14,604 nt of DNA from Pseudomonadota bacterium (GTDB lineage Bacteria > Pseudomonadota > Alphaproteobacteria > Rhizobiales > Beijerinckiaceae): contig JAGWRL010000120.1 in the NCBI GenBank assembly GCA_028876585.1, forward strand, positions 1 through 14,604, in the 5' to 3' direction. Below are positions 7,272 through 14,604 of the stretch, in pieces (positions within the stretch are counted from its first letter, which is position 1; each line of letters opens with the position of its first letter). A program made the position numbers and the translations under genes. The notes beneath the pieces were generated by a model that saw only the letters and a list, made by a program, of their open reading frames with translations, had not been told where the DNA came from and made no database searches.

Positions 7272-10200
7272 CTAACCCGCGCGCGGCGTCGCTTCGATGA
7301 CGAAGATGTCGCGCCACACCGCATGGCAGTAGTTGTTGTCGTGGAACTCCACAACTCTTGTGGCGAGATAAAGGTCGTGCGGCTGCCGCAGCGGCTCGGG
7401 AAAGTCGATGTCCAGCCGATATTGGCGAAACGGCTCGCGCACCGCCGTCCAGCCGCTGAAACGCAGCGAATCGGCCAGCCCCTCGACCTCGCGCACCGCC
7501 GCGCCCGCCCGCCGCACCCACAGGCCGAACTCGATCGGGCGCGACTGCTCGTTCTCGACCGAGAACAGCGCGCGCACGCCGGTCGCGCCCTGGAACAATG
7601 CGTGACGCAGCCGCACCAGCGCCGGGCGGTCGACCAGGGGGTGATGCATCGTCGGCGAGCCGGCGACGAAATACGGGCCGGGGAAGTCGGCCGCCGGCGT
7701 CAGCAATTCCGCATTCGACAGGAAACGGCGCGGCAGCGGCGTCACGCCGGAATCGAGCTGGATGAGGCTCGACGAATTGAAGTCGAACAGCGCCACCTCG
7801 GCGGCGAGCGCCGACCAGACCACCGGCCCCTCGCCTTTCGACAGCAGCAGCAGGTCGGCGCTCTCTGTGAACGGCGTCGGCAGATCGAGTGCGATCTCGC
7901 CGGGCGGGCGCCAGCCGGTCCAGGCGAACGGCTCCTCGCCGGCCAGCGTGTCGCCATCGAGCCGCAGCAGCGCGAAACGGTCGCAGGCGACCAGCGCGAC
8001 GCGAACCCCCTGCGGCGCCGATACGGCGGCGGAGAGGCGACGCGCGCCCGGCGGGCAGATTCCGGCCGCCTTGACGACGGCGACGCCGCTCAACGGATGG
8101 GCGATCGCCCGCCCGTCCTCGTTGCGGAGCGCGCCCTCGGCCACACCGACGACGCCGCGCGCCCGCTCGGCGGCGATCCGCATCAACGCGACCGAACGAG
8201 TGCGCGCGACCGGCTCGCGCAAAGCGCCGAGCGCGGCCTTCTCGGCGGCGGCTTCCGCGCCCGCGCGCGCCAGCACGGCGAGTTCGGGATCGTCGAGCCA
8301 TTGCGCGAAGGCGAAAGCCTCGGCGAGCCGGCCGCGCGCCAGGCAATAATCGAGAAACGGGCGGTTCTGCTCGGTGCTGTCGCGCTGCGGCATGAACGAC
8401 AGCTTCAGCGCCATTTCGCGCGCGGCGGCGCCCAGGCCCGACAGCGCGGCGGTGACGCGGTCGCGCGTGCGCGGCCCGGTCGCCAGCACGCTCTCCAGCG
8501 CCGGCCCGAGCAATTCCGCCTCGTGCTTGCCATAGGCCTGCAACAGCCGGCGCTGGTCGGCCGAGGCCTCGCCGAACGCCAGCGTCGTCGCCGCCGCCTC
8601 GCGCCGCCAGAACAGCGGCGTCGGCGCCACTTCGAGCCGCGCGCCGGCGAGCGCCGCCTGCGTCAGCAGCAACCTGTCGCGCAACGCCTCGCTCGCCTCG
8701 GCAGCGAAACCGCCGACGGCGAGAAAGCGCGCCCGATCAATCAGGAAACAGCCCTCGCCCAGGCAATTCTCGAACGCGGCGAGCGTGAGATTGGACCCCG
8801 TCGGCAGCAGGCCGATGAAGCCGTCCCAACCGTCGCGCGGCGCGCCGGCATGGGTGAATTCGAGGCTGGGGCTGGTGACGATCTCCGCCTCCAGCCCATG
8901 CGCGGCGCTCAGAAAGCCGGCGAGCGCCTGCGGCTTGAGAACGACGTCGCGCTCATGCGCGAACATCAGCCACGGCCCGCGCGCCTGCTCGGCCGCCAGA
9001 TTGCGCGCCTGCGCGACGCTCAAGCCCGGCGCGACGATGCGGCGAATGCGCGCATCGTCGGGCAGGCCGCCCGCCTCCGCCGTCACGACGACGATCTCGG
9101 CGAAATCCTGCGCCAGAAACGCCCGCCACGCTTCCGGCGCCAGCGGCGCGGCCGGCGCGAGGCAGAGCGAGGCGGCCAAGGGCGCGGGCGCGGGCGCCGG
9201 CGGTTTTGGCGGCTCGCTGAGAAGATCGAGCCAGGCGCGGCGCGATTGCTCTTGCGGCACCGCCATCGCCGCCGGCTGCGGGCCGCCGTCGAGCGCGGCG
9301 GCGATCCTGGCGGCGAGCGACTCGGGCGTGTTGGCGCAAAGCGCACGCTCGCGATCCCCAGGCGCGATCAATTCCGCCGTGCCGCCGCTGTCGGTGGCGA
9401 CGACGGCGACGCCGGCCAGCAGACATTCCGCGACGACGCAGGGCGAATTCTCCGCCCGCGACGGCGTCACCGCCAGCACGCCGGGCCGGCTCAGATATTT
9501 GAGCGCCTGCTCCTGCCCCAGTTCGGTGATCAGCGTCGGCGCGACCGGCCATGTCCGCGTGCGCTCCAAGACATAGACGCCGGAATGGACGCCCTCGATG
9601 CGGGCGAATTTGCCCAGGAACGTCACCTTGACCTTGGCCATGTCGCGCGTCGCGCACAGCCTCGAATAGGCGGACAGGAACAGATCGACGCCCTTGCGCG
9701 CCTCCAGCCGGCCGAAGAACACGACCTCCGCCACCGGCGCGGGCGCGGGCGGCGCGGCGGCCGGCTCGACCGGCAGCGCGTTCTGGATCACCCGCGTCGA
9801 GGCCGGCAGCCGCCAGCCGCGCTGCGTCATCCAGCCGACGAGATAGCGGCTCGGGCTGACGACGTCGTCGGCCAGTTCGACGCTGCGCCGCTCCAGGAAA
9901 TCGACCGAGATCGGATGCAGGCCCCAATAGAGCTGCGAATTGAGTTCCAGCACCCAGGCGTTCGAGCCGTGGGTGACGCAGATCATGCGCGGCGCGTCGG
10001 CAAACAGCCCCGCCCTCTTGGCGAGCGCCGAGAAATAGCCCTGCCCGCCGCATTCGTTGAAGAACACGACCTCGAAGCCGCGCCCTTGCAGGAACTGGAA
10101 CACGGTGAAGCTGGCGGCGACGTGGTCCTCGTGGCCGGCGCGCAGCAGCGGGTTGCGCGGCACGAATTCGAGCGTGACGCCGCGCTTGGCCCACGCCGCG

Positions 10201-10406
10201 ATCGTGTCGCCGGCGGCGGCGACGCGCTCGTCGAAATCGACCAGTCCGGCGTCGACATAGGCGACCGTCACCTCATGGCCGGCCTCAGCCAGCGTCAGCG
10301 CCAGGCCGGTGTTGGCCGTGCCGATGCCGCCATTCTTGAACAGGCCGTGAAATTCGGCGGTGACGAGGCAGACGCGGCGTTTTCCGTCGAGCGACGGTGC
10401 AAGCAT
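7272..10406 (-). CDS. Multidomain GT4 glycosyltransferase with GT2-like and unassigned C-terminal regions
   Basis: A 1044-residue protein. Residues 10-395 are a GT4 (GT-B fold) glycosyltransferase. It has an N-terminal RRVCLVTAEFHGLFKNGGIG (10-29) with the glycine-rich donor/acceptor loop, FFGRLEARKGVDLFL (230-244), and the retaining-enzyme EX7E motif in SRAENSPCVVAECLLAG (E319, E327). A Pro/Ala linker (398-409) leads to a GT2-like segment (about 410-600) containing ARNLAAEQARGPWLMFAHER (467-486) and VGGF (564-567). Its usual DDG is replaced by VTAE and its DXD by HERD, so this domain looks catalytically dead. Residues about 640-1044 (helical, then beta-rich) I do not recognise. The start ATG 10406 has GGGGGA about five bases upstream; an upstream in-frame TTG at 10457 has no such support. 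It is the first gene of the operon with the double-GT2 gene. The likely role is surface-glycan or glycoprotein synthesis (inference). Confidence 0.88.
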   Translation of the reverse strand: MLAPSLDGKRRVCLVTAEFHGLFKNGGIGTANTGLALTLAEAGHEVTVAYVDAGLVDFDERVAAAGDTIAAWAKRGVTLEFVPRNPLLRAGHEDHVAASFTVFQFLQGRGFEVVFFNECGGQGYFSALAKRAGLFADAPRMICVTHGSNAWVLELNSQLYWGLHPISVDFLERRSVELADDVVSPSRYLVGWMTQRGWRLPASTRVIQNALPVEPAAAPPAPAPVAEVVFFGRLEARKGVDLFLSAYSRLCATRDMAKVKVTFLGKFARIEGVHSGVYVLERTRTWPVAPTLITELGQEQALKYLSRPGVLAVTPSRAENSPCVVAECLLAGVAVVATDSGGTAELIAPGDRERALCANTPESLAARIAAALDGGPQPAAMAVPQEQSRRAWLDLLSEPPKPPAPAPAPLAASLCLAPAAPLAPEAWRAFLAQDFAEIVVVTAEAGGLPDDARIRRIVAPGLSVAQARNLAAEQARGPWLMFAHERDVVLKPQALAGFLSAAHGLEAEIVTSPSLEFTHAGAPRDGWDGFIGLLPTGSNLTLAAFENCLGEGCFLIDRARFLAVGGFAAEASEALRDRLLLTQAALAGARLEVAPTPLFWRREAAATTLAFGEASADQRRLLQAYGKHEAELLGPALESVLATGPRTRDRVTAALSGLGAAAREMALKLSFMPQRDSTEQNRPFLDYCLARGRLAEAFAFAQWLDDPELAVLARAGAEAAAEKAALGALREPVARTRSVALMRIAAERARGVVGVAEGALRNEDGRAIAHPLSGVAVVKAAGICPPGARRLSAAVSAPQGVRVALVACDRFALLRLDGDTLAGEEPFAWTGWRPPGEIALDLPTPFTESADLLLLSKGEGPVVWSALAAEVALFDFNSSSLIQLDSGVTPLPRRFLSNAELLTPAADFPGPYFVAGSPTMHHPLVDRPALVRLRHALFQGATGVRALFSVENEQSRPIEFGLWVRRAGAAVREVEGLADSLRFSGWTAVREPFRQYRLDIDFPEPLRQPHDLYLATRVVEFHDNNYCHAVWRDIFVIEATPRAG

Positions 10407-10466
10407 GGATTCCCCCAAAGCCGCGCCGCTCTTAAGCGATGGCCCGCCTTCGCGCAAAGGCGCCGG

Positions 10467-10617
10467 CTAGAGCGCCTTCCGATCAAGTTGAAGCGCCGCC
10501 TCCTTATCATCCCCGCGAAAGCGGGGATCCAGGGGCCGGGGCGCGTCGTGTCCCGCTGGATTCCCGCTTTCGCGGGAATCACACCGGCCGATCCAATCCG
10601 AGCGGAAATCGCTCTAG
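10467..10617. repeat. Nested palindromic intergenic element
   Basis: The outer arms 10467-10498 (starting ctagagcg..ttccg) and 10586-10617 (ending cggaaatcgctctag) are inverted repeats, about 22 of 32 bases complementary. Inside them sit two inverted copies of a palindrome (see next entry). The right outer arm includes the uraH stop codon (10614-10616). The element fills most of the 207-bp gap between uraH and the glycosyltransferase operon, both on the minus strand. It resembles REP/BIME-type or miniature mobile repeats; copy number cannot be judged from one window. Confidence 0.6.
10509..10579. repeat. Pair of inverted 20-bp REP-like palindromes
   Basis: Copy 1 (10509-10528) is an 8-bp stem atccccgc / gcggggat with a GAAA loop. 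Copy 2 (10560-10579) is attcccgc / gcgggaat with a TTTC loop. The copies are in opposite orientation, and the flanking ccag / ctgg also pairs, so the unit can form two small hairpins or one long one. Copy 2 fits the pattern ATTCCC-N8-GGGAAT known from the Neisseria dRS3 repeat; similar palindromes are common in other proteobacteria. The structure is seen directly; the class name is inference. Confidence 0.75.
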
Positions 10618-10958
10618 CTGCCGCGATAGGTGGAATAGCTCCACGGCGTCGCGACCAGCGGCACGTGATAATGCGCGCCCGCGTCGGCGATGGCGAAGCG
10701 GATGGGCACGACGTCGAGAAACGGCGAGGCGACGCCCTGGCCGCGAAAATACGCGCCGATGTGAAAGGCGAGCTCGAACCGGCCCGCCCGCGCCTGCGCG
10801 GCGGCGATCAACGGCGCGTCGGCGCGCCCGTCGGCGTTGGTGCGCGTGTGGGCGATGCGCCGCCAGCCGCCGTCGAGCCATTCAAACAACTCGACCTCCA
10901 CGCCCGCCGCAGGGCGGCCATGCACGGTGTCGAGAACATGCGTCGTCAAACCCGCCAT
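10614..10958 (-). CDS. uraH: 5-hydroxyisourate hydrolase (transthyretin-like)
   Basis: A 114-residue enzyme hydrolysing 5-hydroxyisourate to OHCU in urate breakdown (purine catabolism), usually a homotetramer. Family signatures are all present: TTHVLDTVHGRPA at 5-17 (catalytic His7), TNADGR at 40-45 (Arg45), HYHVPL at 96-101 (His98), and the diagnostic C-terminal YRGS (111-114). The length matches the family. No signal peptide is visible, so it is cytoplasmic. ATG 10958 is preceded by GAGGA with good spacing. No other ureide-pathway gene (urate oxidase, OHCU decarboxylase, allantoinase) lies in the window, so it appears as a lone member here. It is divergent from aceE across a 207-bp gap. Its TAG stop lies inside the outer arm of a palindromic element. 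Confidence 0.95.
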   Translation of the reverse strand: MAGLTTHVLDTVHGRPAAGVEVELFEWLDGGWRRIAHTRTNADGRADAPLIAAAQARAGRFELAFHIGAYFRGQGVASPFLDVVPIRFAIADAGAHYHVPLVATPWSYSTYRGS

Positions 10959-11001
10959 GCGTAATCCTCAATGCTCGCGCCAGATTACCGTGAATTTCAG
11001 G

Positions 11002-11059
11002 GGCGCAATAGCCGTTCATGCATTGCTTTTGGCGCAAAGTCATGCATCGTGCGTATAAC
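11002..11059 (+). promoter_or_regulatory. Candidate aceE control region: composite direct repeat plus TATAAC
   Basis: The divergent uraH/aceE gap carries GGCGCAA twice (11002-11008, 11031-11037), each followed by TCATGCAT (11016-11023, 11040-11047), with 7 and 2 bases between the parts. A -10-like TATAAC (11054-11059) follows on the plus strand, about 106 bases before the aceE start. No good -35 is found at standard spacing (TTGGCG at 11029-11034 leaves 19 bp), which suggests an activator-dependent or weak promoter. The repeats look like paired operator sites; the bound protein is unknown and no E. coli PdhR-type site (AATTGGT-N3-ACCAATT) is seen. Confidence 0.4.
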
Positions 11060-11165
11060 AGATGCGCCGCGCCGTCCTTGCCAATGCCAACGCTGCATGA
11101 GAAGGGGGCCGCGGTTTGAGAGCGCGGCGAAATATTGCGGCCCGCGCGGCAAGGGAGGGTCGTTG

Positions 11166-13823
<2,658 letters not shown>

Positions 13824-13855
13824 GTCATGCAGGTTGGGCCGCCTCGCAGCACCTC

Positions 13856-13966
13856 TGGCCGGGCTTGCCCCGGCCATCCACGCCGCGGCGAGACGCCTTG
13901 GGACAATAGCAACAACGCAAAGGGCGCTGCGCCCGCCGACGCGGATGGCCGGGACAAGCCCGGGCA
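13856..13966. repeat. Long inverted repeat between aceE and aceF
   Basis: Arms 13856-13885 and 13937-13966 are inverted repeats with 26 of 30 bases paired, separated by 51 bases. Each arm is itself a small palindrome (ggccggg-cttgc-cccggcc type). The central segment holds a third hairpin, gggcg-ctg-cgccc (13922-13934). Repeats of the form GGATGGCCGGG(A/T)CAAGCCCGG are, from memory, widespread in Hyphomicrobiales genomes. If aceE and aceF are one transcript, this region folds into a strong structure between them. Confidence 0.75.
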
Positions 13967-14017
13967 TGACGACGTTCGGTTTGTTTGACTGAACAAAAGC
14001 GCGCGAGGGAGAACACC

Positions 14018-14604
14018 TTGTCGAAGATCGAAGTAAAAGTGCCCGACATCGGCGATTTTCACGACGTGCCGATCATCGAAATTCTGGTGAAGCCGGGCGA
14101 TTCCGTGACGCCTGAGCAATCGCTGATGACGCTGGAATCCGACAAGGCGTCGATGGACGTGCCCTCCCCCGCCGCTGGCGTGGTCAAGGAGGTGCTGGCC
14201 AAGATCGGCGACAAGGTGTCAATGGGATCGTTGATCCTGACGCTGGAGGACAGCGCCGCCGCGCCCGCGCCCGCACCCGCCAGCGCGCCGAAGGCCGCCG
14301 CGCCGGCGCCGCAGGCCCAAGAGGTCACAGTGCCCGACATCGGCGATTTCCACGACGTGCCGGTGATCGAGATTCTGGTCAAGCCGGGCGACGCGGTGAA
14401 AGCCGAACAGCCGCTGGTGACGCTGGAATCCGACAAAGCCTCGATGGAGGTGCCCTCCCCCGCCGACGGCGTCGTCGGCGAATTGCGCGTCAAGCTCGGC
14501 GACAAGGTCAGCCAGGGCACGGTGATCCTGACGCTCGCCGCGCAAGGCGGCGCGGCGGCCGCGCCCGCGCCCGCCCAGGCGCAAGCCGCTGCGGCGCAGG
14601 AGCC
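14018..14604 (+). CDS. aceF: Pyruvate dehydrogenase E2, dihydrolipoyl acetyltransferase, 3'-truncated by the window edge
   Basis: This is the N-terminal 195 residues of the E2 core protein, which carries acetyl groups from E1 to CoA. Two lipoyl domains are visible, about residues 4-77 and 103-174, each with [10 protein letters not shown] and a lipoylation site LESDKAS (Lys43 and Lys140). Ala/Pro-rich swinging linkers follow each (80-101 and after 175). The peripheral-subunit-binding and catalytic domains lie beyond the edge. The start is TTG 14018: GAGGGAG lies about six bases upstream, the protein then begins [11 protein letters not shown] as expected, and no in-frame ATG exists between it and the stop codon at 13967-13969. 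It lies 194 bp after aceE, with a palindromic repeat between. A third lipoyl domain may follow outside the window. Confidence 0.95.
   Translation, partial: MSKIEVKVPDIGDFHDVPIIEILVKPGDSVTPEQSLMTLESDKASMDVPSPAAGVVKEVLAKIGDKVSMGSLILTLEDSAAAPAPAPASAPKAAAPAPQAQEVTVPDIGDFHDVPVIEILVKPGDAVKAEQPLVTLESDKASMEVPSPADGVVGELRVKLGDKVSQGTVILTLAAQGGAAAAPAPAQAQAAAAQE
14039..14536 (+). repeat. Tandem lipoyl-domain coding repeat in aceF
   Basis: Copy 1 (14039-14245) and copy 2 (14330-14536) encode the two lipoyl domains, with a register of 291 bases (97 codons). They are highly similar at base level, for example gtgcccgacatcggcgatt is shared exactly at both starts. This indicates a recent duplication or ongoing gene conversion within aceF. 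Confidence 0.9.

Noticed and set aside
7252..8346. A 365-codon upstream extension of the double-GT2 reading frame
   Set aside because: It overlaps the GT4 gene on the same strand in another frame, is Arg/Ala-rich, and a good ribosome site precedes the ATG at 7251. A frameshift fusion of the two glycosyltransferases is not supported because each has its own stop and start.
10407..10466. A clear promoter for the glycosyltransferase operon
   Set aside because: I found only a TTGATC-like hexamer without a matching -10 within or beside the palindromic element; too weak to report as a feature.
10509..10579. A CRISPR-like repeat pair
   Set aside because: Only two copies, in inverted orientation, each a self-contained palindrome, with no spacer series and no cas genes; it is a REP-type element.
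7323..10964. A 1213-codon open frame on the plus strand, antisense to the glycosyltransferase and uraH genes
   Set aside because: Its translation is dominated by Arg, Gln, Asp and Ala with no domain motifs. It is the expected mirror of GC-biased codons in the real minus-strand genes, which have clear family motifs.
11097..11165. An in-frame upstream ATG (11097) that would add 23 residues to AceE
   Set aside because: No ribosome site precedes it, and the added residues are not expected in the family. AGGGAGGG directs the start to 11166.

Overview
The window is dense, GC-rich chromosomal DNA (about two thirds G+C by eye, with strongly GC-biased third codon positions). It looks like an alphaproteobacterium, probably of the order Hyphomicrobiales (methylotroph or Beijerinckiaceae/Methylocystaceae-like lineages would fit). 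That placement is an inference from codon style, gene content and the palindromic repeats; no rRNA or other firm taxonomic marker is present. I see no tRNA, rRNA, CRISPR array, transposase, integrase or phage gene.

Layout, left to right. (1) 1-2064, plus: the 3' three quarters of a phosphoenolpyruvate carboxylase gene (ppc), cut by the window edge. (2) 2070-2864, minus: a Stf0-type sulfotransferase, convergent with ppc; a 7-bp hairpin at 2062-2079 contains both stop codons. (3) 3024-3506, plus: a small exported protein with four cysteines and a GGTGKFKGVTG motif, convergent with (4) 3511-4947, minus: a DHA2-type major facilitator exporter. (5) 5011-10406, minus: a two-gene glycosyltransferase operon. 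The upstream gene (10406 to 7272) encodes a 1044-residue protein with an active-looking GT4 domain, a GT2-like domain whose catalytic motifs look lost, and about 400 unassigned C-terminal residues. The downstream gene (7251 to 5011) encodes a 746-residue protein with two complete GT2 domains. (6) 10614-10958, minus: 5-hydroxyisourate hydrolase (uraH). (7) 11166-13823, plus: homodimeric-type pyruvate dehydrogenase E1 (aceE). (8) 14018 to the window end, plus: dihydrolipoyl acetyltransferase E2 (aceF), with a TTG start and two tandem lipoyl domains before the sequence runs out.

Functionally the window has a central-carbon part (ppc at the left edge; aceE-aceF at the right edge, supplying acetyl-CoA) flanking an accessory block. 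The accessory block holds the two large glycosyltransferases, a sulfotransferase, an exporter and a small secreted protein. The glycosyltransferase pair most plausibly builds a surface polysaccharide or glycosylates a surface structure. A link between the sulfotransferase and that glycan is possible but rests only on proximity.

Two non-coding palindromic elements stand out. One is a nested element at 10467-10617 whose outer arm ends on the uraH stop codon. The other is an inverted repeat at 13856-13966 lying between aceE and aceF. A composite direct repeat (GGCGCAA plus TCATGCAT, twice) lies just upstream of a TATAAC box in front of aceE. The boldest candidate for an undescribed function is the 1044/746-residue glycosyltransferase pair. 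Nothing here can be called a new system with confidence.
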